This document shows positions 36,601 to 43,775 of a stretch of 64,000 nucleotides of DNA, piece by piece. A program made the translations under genes and the position numbers. How positions within the stretch are numbered: position 1 is the first letter of the stretch; each line of letters starts with the position of its first letter. The DNA comes from Alcanivorax sp. (GTDB lineage: Bacteria; Pseudomonadota; Gammaproteobacteria; Pseudomonadales; Alcanivoracaceae): contig NZ_CP051240.1 in NCBI RefSeq assembly GCF_017794965.1, positions 496,001 to 560,000 of the forward strand, read 5' to 3'. The notes below the pieces were generated by a model, which did not search any database, was not told the origin of the DNA, and saw nothing but the letters and a program-made list of their open reading frames with translations.

Positions 36601-37150
36601 CCGCGATGTAAAGGGGTTGGGGCTGGGGCTGGCCATTGCCGACCGTATTTGCCGTTTGCTCAAGCATACCCTGACCGTTCGTTCCTGGCCGGGCAGGGGC
36701 ACCCTGTTCAGTGTCACGGTGCCTCTGGCCAGTGGGGAGCTGCCGCCCATGCTTTCCCATGAAGAGGAGGCGGTGCAGCGGGACCTGTCCGGCATGCGGG
36801 TGTTCTGTGTGGACAATGATCCCGGACTGCTGGCCAGCCTGGTGGAAGCGCTGAAAACGCTTGGTTGCGAGGTGGTGGCCGCCAACGGGCTCGTGGACGC
36901 CAGAGTCAAGGCGCAGGCTTCACCGGCACCAGACCTGTTGCTGGTGGATTACCAGCTGGATCACGAGAACGGTTTTGATGTGATCGAAGGGCTGGATGAT
37001 TGCTGGGACGATGTGGTCCCCGCCACCCTGATGACCGCCGACCGCCGCCCGGAAATTCGCCAGCGCGCTGAAGAAAACGGCGTGGGTTTTTTGCAGAAGC
37101 CGCTGACGGAGGCGATGCTTAAGCGAACGTTAGAGGCAGTGAATAGTTAA
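33680..37150 (+). CDS. crbS: CrbS-type hybrid sensor: sodium/solute symporter fused to histidine kinase
   Basis: 1156 aa with a GTG start (GGAG 6 bp upstream). Residues about 1-510 are a 12-13-helix SSS symporter domain; a PAS domain follows near 635-750 (TIETIAQGICVVDRSMQVVAWNQAY). HisKA has His802 in AAAGHDLMQPLNAAQLFASSL, then HATPase_c (NLLSNAIRYTESG, DTGPGIPD, GLGLGLAI) and a C-terminal receiver with Asp1090. This architecture matches CrbS, which senses acetate and controls acetyl-CoA synthetase through CrbR. The final codons lie inside the left arm of heptad element 10. Confidence 0.92.
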   Translation: MLSLWELSGLALCYVLVLFVIAWLGDRAAREGRKTFQNAWVYSLGLGVYCTSWTFFGAVGEAAQNGWNYLPIYLGPIITVLLGGSLIYKMVSVAQQQNITSIADFLAARYGKSRRLAVLVTLVAVVGVLPYIALQLKAVTLSFDYVLQDSNSASVDTALVVAALMALFTLLFGTRHIDTTEHQSGLMLAVSFESFVKLVAFVMLGLYCLYGIFDGPADMWSQLANRPDVMQTFEPTLFSQSFVTALLLSMVAILCLPRQFHAGVVENNDLRHLRNTRWLFPLYLLMFALFVLPIVISGVLTQPYLLGQADTYMLSLPMAQGNAGMLVLSFIGGIAAATGMVIVSTMALAIMLTNEVLLPMWLQSRLHEKDQLSDLGKQLRFLRRTSILVLLGLAFAFHTLIDRFDGLASIGLLSFAAVAQFAPALLGALYWRNGHKQGAFVGLGVGFVVWFYCLLLPVILPVDWVVSLDTHGLLGLGLLRPHAMFGIEGLEPLTHGVFWSISLNLAAFIYFSRRARPDALDEAQAARFVDMPTDWWREGMGHPSITTGELLDVCRRGLGNPRAEPLFFDYMRRRHVSEDQDLPAPLHLVRYVERLLAGAMGASTARIVMSSLLRKQNSRHDDVVRMMDEASELIQFNHQLLRTTIETIAQGICVVDRSMQVVAWNQAYVKLFQYPDGLIRLGRPIEEVYRFNAERGFYDGEDMDANVHKRVQLLRDGHSHQFERELPNGIVVEVRGTPMVGGGFVSTYMDITERKRDEQALRQINENLENMVAERTRKLTELNLQLAQANEGKTRFLAAAGHDLMQPLNAAQLFASSLRQQLRQQDESGFAREVDVLGHIDSSLQTAEQIISALMEISKLDTGVMPVHLHPLSLQKLMEPLGQEFSALARASGLRLHMVACSCVVESDEVLLRRVLQNLLSNAIRYTESGRVLFGCRRRSGAVRIDVWDTGPGIPDDQHEQIFQEFQRLPQQNGRDVKGLGLGLAIADRICRLLKHTLTVRSWPGRGTLFSVTVPLASGELPPMLSHEEEAVQRDLSGMRVFCVDNDPGLLASLVEALKTLGCEVVAANGLVDARVKAQASPAPDLLLVDYQLDHENGFDVIEGLDDCWDDVVPATLMTADRRPEIRQRAEENGVGFLQKPLTEAMLKRTLEAVNS

Positions 37151-37306
37151 CAGTTAACAGTTAACAGTTAACAGTTGCGCGTGTAGCGCCTTGGGGGTTT
37201 GAAACGTATGAGGCCGCGCCCGGATTCCGGGCGCGGCCTCATACGTTCAACATCAAGAGCACGCGAGATCGCGCGCTGTTCACTGTTCACTGTTAACTAT
37301 TCACTG
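37145..37306. repeat. Heptad inverted-repeat element 10 (AGTTAAC type) between convergent crbS and crbR
   Basis: Left arm 37145-37175 has four AGTTAAC copies; right arm 37275-37306 has CTGTTCA and CTGTTAA units. The arms enter the coding ends of both convergent genes: both finish with GCAGTGAATAG. In the loop lies a perfect 21-bp inverted repeat (37203-37223 with 37227-37247) around ATT, which may act as a bidirectional terminator though it lacks T-runs. Confidence 0.88.
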
Positions 37307-37953
37307 CCTACCGATGGTTGCTCAATCGCCAGATCCTTCAGTGCCAATACCGCCTGGGTGCGGTTGCGGACGCCGAGTTTGCGGAAGATGGCGGTCATGT
37401 GGGCCTTGATGGTGGCTTCCGAGACTTCCAGTTCGTAGGCAATGACCTTGTTCTGCATACCTTCCATCAGCATGCCCATGACCCGGAACTGTTGAGGCGT
37501 CAGGCTGGCGATGCGCTCGCTCATGGCCGAGAGATCCGGGAGTGAGGGGGGCATGGCGCGGCGGGCGTGTTCGGGCAGCCAGCGCTCTCCGTTCATGACC
37601 TGCTGCATGGCTTGCGTCATGGTGTCTACCGGCGTGGATTTGGGGATGAAACCGTCCGCTCCGAAATGGATAGCTCGCTGAATCACATCCACATCCTCGG
37701 TGGCAGAAATCACGATCAGTGGCACCTTGCGATATTGCTCCCGCAAATAGATTAGCCCGGAAAAACCGTGTGTGCCGGGCATGTGCAGATCCAGAAGAAT
37801 GACATCGAAAGGCACAGATTGCTGGCCCAGCGATTCCAGTGCCGCCAGAGAGTCGGCTTCGAGAATATGGGCATCGGCAAAGCTGGCGCTGACAGCCTGT
37901 TTCAGGGCTGTACGAAAGAGCGGGTGGTCATCAGCAATCAGTATGTTTGTCAT
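37297..37953 (-). CDS. crbR: NarL/LuxR-family response regulator, CrbR-like
   Basis: 218 aa. Receiver domain with DD (8-9), phosphoacceptor Asp55 (ILLDLHMPG), Ser/Thr in VISAT and Lys in FIPKST; C-terminal LuxR helix-turn-helix (SLTPQQFRVMGMLMEGMQNKVIAYELEVSEATIKAHMTAIFRKLGVRNRTQAV). It is convergent with the CrbS-like kinase, its presumed partner. The known CrbR regulon includes acs and the acetate permease; here the adjacent symporter is a likely target. Confidence 0.9.
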   Translation of the reverse strand: MTNILIADDHPLFRTALKQAVSASFADAHILEADSLAALESLGQQSVPFDVILLDLHMPGTHGFSGLIYLREQYRKVPLIVISATEDVDVIQRAIHFGADGFIPKSTPVDTMTQAMQQVMNGERWLPEHARRAMPPSLPDLSAMSERIASLTPQQFRVMGMLMEGMQNKVIAYELEVSEATIKAHMTAIFRKLGVRNRTQAVLALKDLAIEQPSVGSE

Positions 37954-38112
37954 GGCATTGTTCTAGCGATTATTTGTTCTTCTGTACAGCCTTCGACAAC
38001 GAGAGCTGTGTAGCGTCTTGTATCCGTTTTCATGCCTTGAGGCATTGTCCGTGTTGCTGTTAATTGAGTTTCGATTAACCCGCCGTGAAAGGCAAATAAA
38101 CCTGCCTGGGTC

Positions 38113-38152
38113 TTTGCGTGTTGCATGAAACGTGATGCAGCCGCAGAGCGGC
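38113..38152 (+). repeat. Heptad element 11 (single arm with terminal hairpin)
   Basis: TTTGCGT, GTTGCAT, GAAACGT, GATGCAG in strict 7-bp phase, running into CCGCAGAGCGGC and a run of A's. The same arrangement recurs at 58603-58649, so it is a repeated unit rather than chance. Confidence 0.65.
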
Positions 38153-38207
38153 AAAAAAAGGTTCATCGCGGAATGTCGGGGAAAGCCCGATTCAAGCCTC
38201 CCCCTTT

Positions 38208-38442
38208 CCGTAGGAGCGTCGGTTATTCGCTGCGCTCACCCCTTCGGGGCCGCCTTGTCAGGCGTTCCTTCGCTGCGCTCGTTGGCGGCGCGATAACCCA
38301 AACCTGAAGAACGACATTTACCACAGAGGCCACAGAGCACACAGAGTGAAAACCTGTTTTTCTCGGTGACCTCTGTGCCCTCTGTGGTGAGACAGCTTTT
38401 GCTCCTGGTCCTGGAATCGCGCCGCCAGCGACGCTCCTACGG
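38208..38442. repeat. REP pair with internal expansions
   Basis: The right copy (about 38412-38444, read on the minus strand) is a canonical CCGTAGGAGC head with a GCGACGC...GGCGGCGCG stem. The left copy (from 38209) starts the same but is interrupted by two TTCGCTGCGCTC repeats before the GGCGGCGCGATAACC end at 38298. Between them is the CACAGAGG-type inverted repeat. Confidence 0.6.
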
Positions 38443-38834
38443 AATGGTCTTTGCTATGCGCCATTCCTGCTAACCCGCGATGAAACAAAAAAAGGCTGCC
38501 TGGGCAGGCAGCCGGGGGAAGGGTTAATAACAACAGAATCCTTTCGTTAGGTGCCGCCATCTGTCACCCCATCCCATGCGGGGGAAAGAGGGAAAGGGGA
38601 CGTTGGAGGTTGGTCCAGTCCCTGGACGGTGCTCACGATAAGGCGAGGCCAGTGTGGAGTGGCATGGGGGAAAGCCCAATTAGACTTTGGTCGTAAGGTG
38701 TCGCTTCAAGGGTTTCCGGGCAGGCGTTCATGGCTACGACCTATGGCTAATGGAGAACAAAACAGGACCTGTCGCAAGCTGCTTGTCGGAGTCAGTTATA
38801 TCTTGCATCTGAATGACAACAAGAGGACAGGGCC

Positions 38835-40061
38835 ATGAAAGCAATAACACCCAAGTACCTGTGCGCCAGTATTGCACTGGCCTGCGCCGGAACCGCCGGC
38901 GCGGCAACACTGGAAGAGCGCGTAGAGATGCTCGAGCAGCAGGCAGAGAATCAGCAGGCTGCCGGTCAAGCACAGGCGGGCAATACCCAACTCAGTTTCG
39001 GGGGCTTTATCAAGGCGGATACCCTGTACAGCAAGTACAGTGACGGTGAAGAAGCCACCGCGGGTGTGGGGGATGATTTCATGGTGCCGTCCACGATCCC
39101 GGTGGATCCCGCGGACCTGGTCGATGAAGGCTCCGGCAAACTGAACATGATCGCCAAGCAAAGTCGCTTCTGGTTGAAAAGTGCAACCGAAACCTCAGCA
39201 GGTACGGTGAAGAGCCATATCGAGGTGGATTTCCAGACCAATGGCATGGGCGATGAGCGCATCAGCAACAGCTATGCGGTTCGCCTTCGCCATGCCTATC
39301 TGACCTGGGACAAGTGGTTGTTCGGTCAGACCTGGTCTACCTTTTTCAATGTCAGTGCGCTGCCGGAAACGCTGGACTTCGTGGGCGCCGCGGGCACCGT
39401 TTTTGAACGCCAGGCACAGATTCGCTACACCAATGGCGGCTTGATGCTGGCCATGGAAAACCCCTCCACCACCCTTTATGGCGGTACCGAGAATCCCTAC
39501 GACGATAACGCCATGCCCGATCTGGTGGCACGTTATAACTTCACCGGTGACTGGGGCAACATGAGCCTGGCTGCCATGGGTCGTGAACTGGCCTACCAGG
39601 ACAATATCGGTGGCCTGGACCAGGATGAAAGTGAGTACGGCTACGGTGTCTCCTTTGCCGGTCGCGTCAAACTGGGCGAGATGGATGATGTCCGCTTCCA
39701 GGCCAACTATGGCAATGCTCTGGGTCGCTATACCACACTAAATGCGTTCCGTTCCGGGCAGATTGAAGCCGATGGCAATATCGATCTGATTGATCAATGG
39801 AGTGCGGTACTGGCGCTGCGTCACCACTGGAGTGATCAATGGCGCTCCAACTTTGCCTTGTCAGTGAGCCAGGCCGATAACCCGGATACGGTCGCCCTGA
39901 CGACCAACAAGCGCATCGAGAGTGCCCATGCCAACCTGATCTGGCAAGTGGCCAAGCCGCTGTCTCTGGGTGGCGAGCTGATCTACGGTAACCGTGAAAT
40001 TGAAAACGGTGAAGATGGCGATCTCAAACGCGTGCAGTTCACTGCCAAGTATGCGTTTTGA
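38835..40061 (+). CDS. DcaP-like trimeric outer-membrane porin
   Basis: 408 aa. Signal peptide ending AGA, then a short coiled coil (TLEERVEMLEQQAENQQAAG), then the barrel start TQLSFGGFIKADTLYSKYSDG as in DcaP of Acinetobacter. Conserved SRFWLKSATETSAGTVKSHIEVDF and FGQTWSTFFN follow; C-terminal Phe. DcaP takes up dicarboxylates; other family members differ, so the solute is open. A strong terminator follows at 40119. A position beside the acetate and ectoine loci gives no firm clue. Confidence 0.88.
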   Translation: MKAITPKYLCASIALACAGTAGAATLEERVEMLEQQAENQQAAGQAQAGNTQLSFGGFIKADTLYSKYSDGEEATAGVGDDFMVPSTIPVDPADLVDEGSGKLNMIAKQSRFWLKSATETSAGTVKSHIEVDFQTNGMGDERISNSYAVRLRHAYLTWDKWLFGQTWSTFFNVSALPETLDFVGAAGTVFERQAQIRYTNGGLMLAMENPSTTLYGGTENPYDDNAMPDLVARYNFTGDWGNMSLAAMGRELAYQDNIGGLDQDESEYGYGVSFAGRVKLGEMDDVRFQANYGNALGRYTTLNAFRSGQIEADGNIDLIDQWSAVLALRHHWSDQWRSNFALSVSQADNPDTVALTTNKRIESAHANLIWQVAKPLSLGGELIYGNREIENGEDGDLKRVQFTAKYAF

Positions 40062-40118
40062 ATAAGAGACGCTACATGCAGCACGCAACACGCTGCACGC
40101 GAAAAGACTAAAAGAAAG

Positions 40119-40140
40119 GGGCGCTTCGGCGCCCTTTTTT
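40119..40140 (+). terminator. Rho-independent terminator of the porin gene
   Basis: GGGCGC-TTCG-GCGCCC followed by six T's; UUCG tetraloop. Confidence 0.92.
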
Positions 40141-40177
40141 ATGCCTGATTCTGAACCTGGGGCGCCAGACAGTTTCT

Positions 40178-40259
40178 AGGTGGGAAACTCAGCTTGCTGA
40201 GTGAGCAGCGCCCAACGTTTATCAAACGCTGCATTCGTTCAGCAAGCTGAATCTCCCAC
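40178..40259. repeat. REP-like inverted pair (GTGGGA type)
   Basis: Left copy GTGGGAAACTCAGCTTGCTG and its inverted partner ending CAAGCTGAATCTCCCAC, with GCAGCG-like inner ends. Organisation is that of a REPIN. Confidence 0.65.
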
Positions 40260-40290
40260 AAAAAAAGAGCGCCGAAGCGCTCTCTTTTTT
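40260..40290. terminator. Bidirectional terminator of ectC
   Basis: GAGCGC-CGAA-GCGCTC flanked by an A-run on the left and a T-run on the right, so it works on both strands; it ends the ect operon on the minus strand. Confidence 0.9.
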
Positions 40291-40331
40291 GTTTTGGCGT
40301 GCAGCGTGTTGCGTGCTGCTTGCAGCGTCTC

Positions 40332-40727
40332 TTAATCCAGATCCGCCGGGTATACGCCATTTTCATCGTGCACTTCCTTGCCGCTCAGCGGCGGGGTGAA
40401 GGCACAGGCCACGACCATATCTTCATCGCCACCGTACAGCCAATGTTCGTCGTGCTCGTCGAGCAGATAGATAGTGCCCGGCTTCAGGTCGTAGACCTTG
40501 CCATCGGCGATGGTTTCGATCTTGCCGTTACCGGAAATCACGTACACGGATTCCCAGTGGTTCTTGTAGTGGATGTGGGTCTTGGTGCCCTTGAAGATGG
40601 TGGTGATGTTGAAAGAGTGCCCCATCTTGTCATCTTTAAGAGACAGGCGAACAGACTGCCAGTTGCCGTTTTCGGCTTTTACGCAGCGCTCTGAATTCTC
40701 GGCTTCCGCCAGAGTACGAACGATCAT
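40332..40727 (-). CDS. ectC: L-ectoine synthase
   Basis: 131 aa, cupin fold. Typical MIVRTLAEAENSERCVKAENGNWQSVRL N-terminus and the cupin core THIHYKNHWESVYVISGNGKIE...GTIYLLDEHDEHWLYGG. It cyclises N-gamma-acetyl-diaminobutyrate to ectoine. GGAG precedes the ATG. Last gene of ectABC; 78 bp separate it from ectB. Confidence 0.97.
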   Translation of the reverse strand: MIVRTLAEAENSERCVKAENGNWQSVRLSLKDDKMGHSFNITTIFKGTKTHIHYKNHWESVYVISGNGKIETIADGKVYDLKPGTIYLLDEHDEHWLYGGDEDMVVACAFTPPLSGKEVHDENGVYPADLD

Positions 40728-40805
40728 GGATTCATTCTCCAGGGTGGGTGATATAGCAGCCGCCCGGTTGGGCGGCTGTGTGAATCGTTCCGGTGACTGG
40801 CAGGA

Positions 40806-42116
40806 TTAGCTTGCCAGGCTGGATACGGAGTGAGCTTCGCCGCGCTTGATGCGGTCGGTCATCACTTCGCTGACGCTTTCCTTGATGATGTCCAGCGCAC
40901 GGGTCAGATCTTCTTCACTGATCGTCAACGGACACAGGGTCTTGATCACCTGGTCGTCGGCGCCGGAAGTCTCGATCACCAGCTGGCGCTTGAAGCAGGC
41001 TTCGGTGATTTCGCCGGCCAGCTCGCCGTCACGTGCCACCAGGCCCTGCATCATGCCGCGACCGTTCAGGTAGAACCAGTGGTCGTCGTAGCTGTTGGCG
41101 ATCTCGCGGAAGTGCTCGGTAATGATGCCTGCCTTCTTCTGCACTTCCTTGGCGAAGTTGTCATCGCGCCAGTAGTGGTTCAGCGCTGCGGCAGCGGTCA
41201 CGAATGCCAGGTTGTGGCCACGGAAGGTACCGTTATGTTCGCCCGGCTTCCACTGGTCCAGTTCCGGCTTCATCAGCACCATGGCGAACGGCAGGCCATA
41301 GCCGCTCAGTGACTTGGACAGGGTGATGATGTCCGGCTGAATACCGATGTCATCAAAGCTGAAGAAGGTGCCTGTACGGCCACAGCCTGCCTGGATGTCA
41401 TCCAGAATCAGCAGCATGTCGTGCTTGCGGCAAACCTTTTCCAGGTTGCGCAGCCAGTCGAAGCTGGCAGCGTTGATACCGCCTTCGCCCTGAACGGTTT
41501 CCACGATCACGGCGGCCGGGTGGTCTACACCACTGGAGGAGTCGCCCAGCACCTTGTCCAGGTATTCGGTGGTGTCAAAGGCATCGCCCAGGTAACCGTC
41601 GTACGGCATCGGGGTTACGCCGCTCATGGAAACACCGGCCACACCGCGGTGGTGGCTGTTACCGGTAGTTGCCAGGGCGCCCAGGCTCACACCGTGGAAA
41701 CCGTTGGTGAAGCTGATGATGTTTTCACGGCCCTTGATGTTACGGGCGATTTTCAGTGCGGCTTCCACGGCGTTGGTGCCGGTGGGGCCAGTAAACTGCA
41801 TCACGTGATCCATATCGCGGGGTTTCAGGATCACTTCATAGAAGGCATCCATAAACTCACGTTTGGCGGCAGTGTGCATGTCCAGACCGTGCACGATACC
41901 GTCTCGCTGGATGTACTCGATCAGCTTTTCTTTCAGGATCGGGTTGTTGTGGCCGTAGTTCAGGGTGCCGGCACCCGCCAGGAAATCGATGTATTCCTTG
42001 CCGGTCTCGTCGTAAAGGTAGCTGCCCTTGGCCTGGTCGAATACCACCGGGAAGCTGCGGGCATAGCTCATTACTTCCGATTCGTGGCTTTCAAAAATCT
42101 CTGTGTCCATAGTCAT
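40806..42116 (-). CDS. ectB: Diaminobutyrate-2-oxoglutarate aminotransferase
   Basis: 436 aa counted from the second of three clustered ATGs (42122, 42116, 42110); the GAGG site spaces best to 42116. Class III aminotransferase; PLP Lys268 in TLSKSLSGYGLPFA, phosphate-binding TGPTGTNAVEAALKIAR and ILDDIQAGCGRTGTFFSF. It converts aspartate semialdehyde to diaminobutyrate with glutamate. Second gene of the ectoine operon. Confidence 0.96.
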   Translation of the reverse strand: MTMDTEIFESHESEVMSYARSFPVVFDQAKGSYLYDETGKEYIDFLAGAGTLNYGHNNPILKEKLIEYIQRDGIVHGLDMHTAAKREFMDAFYEVILKPRDMDHVMQFTGPTGTNAVEAALKIARNIKGRENIISFTNGFHGVSLGALATTGNSHHRGVAGVSMSGVTPMPYDGYLGDAFDTTEYLDKVLGDSSSGVDHPAAVIVETVQGEGGINAASFDWLRNLEKVCRKHDMLLILDDIQAGCGRTGTFFSFDDIGIQPDIITLSKSLSGYGLPFAMVLMKPELDQWKPGEHNGTFRGHNLAFVTAAAALNHYWRDDNFAKEVQKKAGIITEHFREIANSYDDHWFYLNGRGMMQGLVARDGELAGEITEACFKRQLVIETSGADDQVIKTLCPLTISEEDLTRALDIIKESVSEVMTDRIKRGEAHSVSSLAS

Positions 42117-42141
42117 GGTCATAATCCTCGCTTGAATTCGT

Positions 42142-42678
42142 TCAGGCTTCTTCGCGGTTGAAAGGGCCAATCCGCAGCAAATATTCATCGTTGTGTTCGC
42201 CGGCAAAATGAATGCGGGAATCGAACAGGATGAACTCTTCCGTCGGGTAGCTACGCTCATAGGCGAAGCTGCGGAACATTCCCCAGGACGCTTCATTGTC
42301 CGGGGTGATGGTGGTCTCAATGAACTGAACTTCGGCGCTTTCTTCCCGTTCAATCAGTTCTGCCAGCATGCGCTTGGCCAGTCCCTTGCCGCGGGCTTTC
42401 TCATGCACGGCCACTTGCCATACAAACAGCACGTTTTGCTGCTTGGGCGGGATATAGCCGGAGATGAAGCCGACCAGATCGCCGTCCATTTCTGCCGCCA
42501 CGGAGGTGTCGGCAAAGTGGGTGCATTGCAGCAGGTTGCAATACACGGAGTTCTCATCCAGCGGTTTGCACTCGCTGATCAGTTTGTGAACCCGGCTGCC
42601 GTCCTGGCTTTCAGGTTTGCGAAAGGTAATGTCGTCCCCGTTGGTGGACGTATTCTTTGCGTCGTTATCTGCAGGCAT
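42142..42678 (-). CDS. ectA: L-2,4-diaminobutyrate acetyltransferase
   Basis: 178 aa from MPADNDAKNTSTNGD. GNAT fold: FRKPESQDGSRVHKLISECKPLDENSVYCNLLQCTHF, acetyl-CoA loop VAVHEKARGKGLAKRML, and TTITPDNEASWGMFRSFA. It makes N-gamma-acetyl-diaminobutyrate, the substrate of EctC. No strong ribosome site. The start is 28 bp after the regulator's stop, so the operon is ectR-ectA-ectB-ectC. Confidence 0.96.
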   Translation of the reverse strand: MPADNDAKNTSTNGDDITFRKPESQDGSRVHKLISECKPLDENSVYCNLLQCTHFADTSVAAEMDGDLVGFISGYIPPKQQNVLFVWQVAVHEKARGKGLAKRMLAELIEREESAEVQFIETTITPDNEASWGMFRSFAYERSYPTEEFILFDSRIHFAGEHNDEYLLRIGPFNREEA

Positions 42679-42706
42679 AGTCTCAGTAATGGTCCGCTTC
42701 GAAAGG

Positions 42707-43273
42707 TTATTGGTTGCCGCCGTTGGCACGTTGGGCCAGATCCACCGCGGGTTGTGCGCGGTCGATGGCGCCCAGGTCGAGCATCGGCGAGGCGTCAATC
42801 TCTTCAGCATTCATCATGGCCGCCACTCGCTGCAGTGAGCTGAGGATCAGCGACTGCTCCCAGTCCTCCAGCCGGTCAAACCGGGAAATGAATTCTTCCT
42901 GGAGTGGCGTAGGGGCCTGATCAATGATGGCTTCGCCGGCGGGGGTCAGGTGGGCGTACACCCGGCGTTTGTCGGTTTCGCCCCGTTTGCGCTCAATCAG
43001 GTCGCGCTTTTCCAGCCGGTCAAGAATGGTGGTCACGGTGGCCTGGCTCAGGGATACATCATTGGCCAGATCACCCATGGTGATCTCACCCTTGGCCCCC
43101 ATCGCCTGCATCACCAGCAGTTGTGGGGAAGTAAGCCCGGATACCTTGCTCAACTTCCGTGAGTAGAGGTCCGTTGCGCGAATAATCTGTCGTAATGAAA
43201 TCAGCACGTCTTCGTGTCTGGCCATTGCCGCAAGTTCTCTTGATAACAAAGTAATGTGACGAAAAATGGTCAC
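42707..43273 (-). CDS. ectR: MarR-family regulator of ectoine synthesis, EctR-like
   Basis: 188 aa from a GTG at 43273 that has an excellent GAGGAGG site; ATG at 43225 (MARHEDVLISLRQII) is the alternative and matches the usual EctR N-terminus better. Winged helix: TSPQLLVMQAMGAKGEITMGDLANDVSLSQATVTTILDRLEKRDLIERKRGETDKRRVYAHLT. In methylotrophs EctR1 represses the ect promoter. Here it is the first gene of the ect operon rather than divergent, implying autoregulation. Confidence 0.9.
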   Translation of the reverse strand: MTIFRHITLLSRELAAMARHEDVLISLRQIIRATDLYSRKLSKVSGLTSPQLLVMQAMGAKGEITMGDLANDVSLSQATVTTILDRLEKRDLIERKRGETDKRRVYAHLTPAGEAIIDQAPTPLQEEFISRFDRLEDWEQSLILSSLQRVAAMMNAEEIDASPMLDLGAIDRAQPAVDLAQRANGGNQ

Positions 43274-43375
43274 GGTGCCTCCTCAAACAGTTTTGAGGTG
43301 TAACGGCCTTTTTCAGTCAAACTTTCCCTTCAGCCAAGGCAAGGCCTTAAATTTCCTTGTTAGAATCGGCGAAGT

Positions 43376-43404
43376 ATTTTAGGGGTAAAACATTTAGATG
43401 TCAA
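43376..43404 (-). promoter_or_regulatory. Sigma-70 promoter of ectR-ectABC
   Basis: On the minus strand, a perfect TTGACA -35 (43404-43399), 17-bp spacer, and TAAAAT -10 (43381-43376), about 100 bp upstream of the ectR GTG. It is close to consensus, which explains the need for a repressor. The stretch 43274-43550 holds nothing else recognised. Confidence 0.8.
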
Positions 43405-43550
43405 AGTAATGGGGTGGCTGCACAGGTCTCTTCCGGTGGAAAGCCGCGTGACAAAAGGGCTGGAGAGGGAAGGGGGGCAGGTCAGGGTTGGTTGCTTTTT
43501 AATCAGCGACACTGCCTTCACTCTGGTACTGTTCCAATCAACGGCGACTA

Positions 43551-43730
43551 GGGAGCCTCTAAATAACTTCTTGCGTACTCAGCGTGGCCTGGAGCGCCCA
43601 GCTGTTGTGTCTTGTCTCGATGGTCAGGGTGGTTCCCTTTTCGAGAGGCAAGGCGCAGCAGATGGGCGCTGCAGGCCGCGCCCTTCGGGTTTTCCAGGCT
43701 GAGTATGCAAGGGGTTATTCAGAGGCTCCC
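43551..43730. mobile_element. Palindromic MITE, 180 bp
   Basis: Terminal inverted repeats of about 40 bp begin GGGAGCCTCT at 43551 and end AGAGGCTCCC at 43730. Similarity continues inward (AGCGCCCA...CTTG.CTC on both sides), so nearly the whole element is one imperfect palindrome with a 20-bp insertion in the right half. No transposase inside. No clear target duplication was seen. It lies 45 bp upstream of the TPR gene. Confidence 0.75.
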
Positions 43731-43775
43731 TGGGCCTCGCCACGCAGATTCATCGCAACAGGTGGAGGAAAAACC

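Larger units (their letters stand above)
37954..38834. other. Long intergenic region packed with repeats
   Basis: 881 bp with no credible gene. From left: the crbR promoter side; heptad element 11 (38113-38152); a REP pair (about 38208-38442); inside it a 9-bp-period inverted repeat built on CCACAGAGG (about 38319-38393); a hairpin GGCTGCCT/AGGCAGCC (38492-38512) preceded by a run of A's, so a good terminator on the minus strand although no minus gene precedes it; and the porin promoter region up to 38834. Confidence 0.6.
40066..40331. repeat. Heptad inverted-repeat element 12, with terminators and a REP-like pair inside
   Basis: Left arm 40066-40101 (GCACGCA/ACACGCT-type units) and right arm 40297-40331 (inverted), filling the gap between the convergent porin and ectC. 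Nested inside are two TTCG-loop terminators and, at 40178-40259, an inverted GTGGGA...TCCCAC pair sharing CAGCTTGCTGA. Confidence 0.85.

Noticed and set aside
38484..38513. Terminator-like hairpin as the end of a minus-strand gene
   Set aside because: The stem and U-run are good, but no coding sequence on the minus strand precedes it; probably a relic or part of the repeat region.
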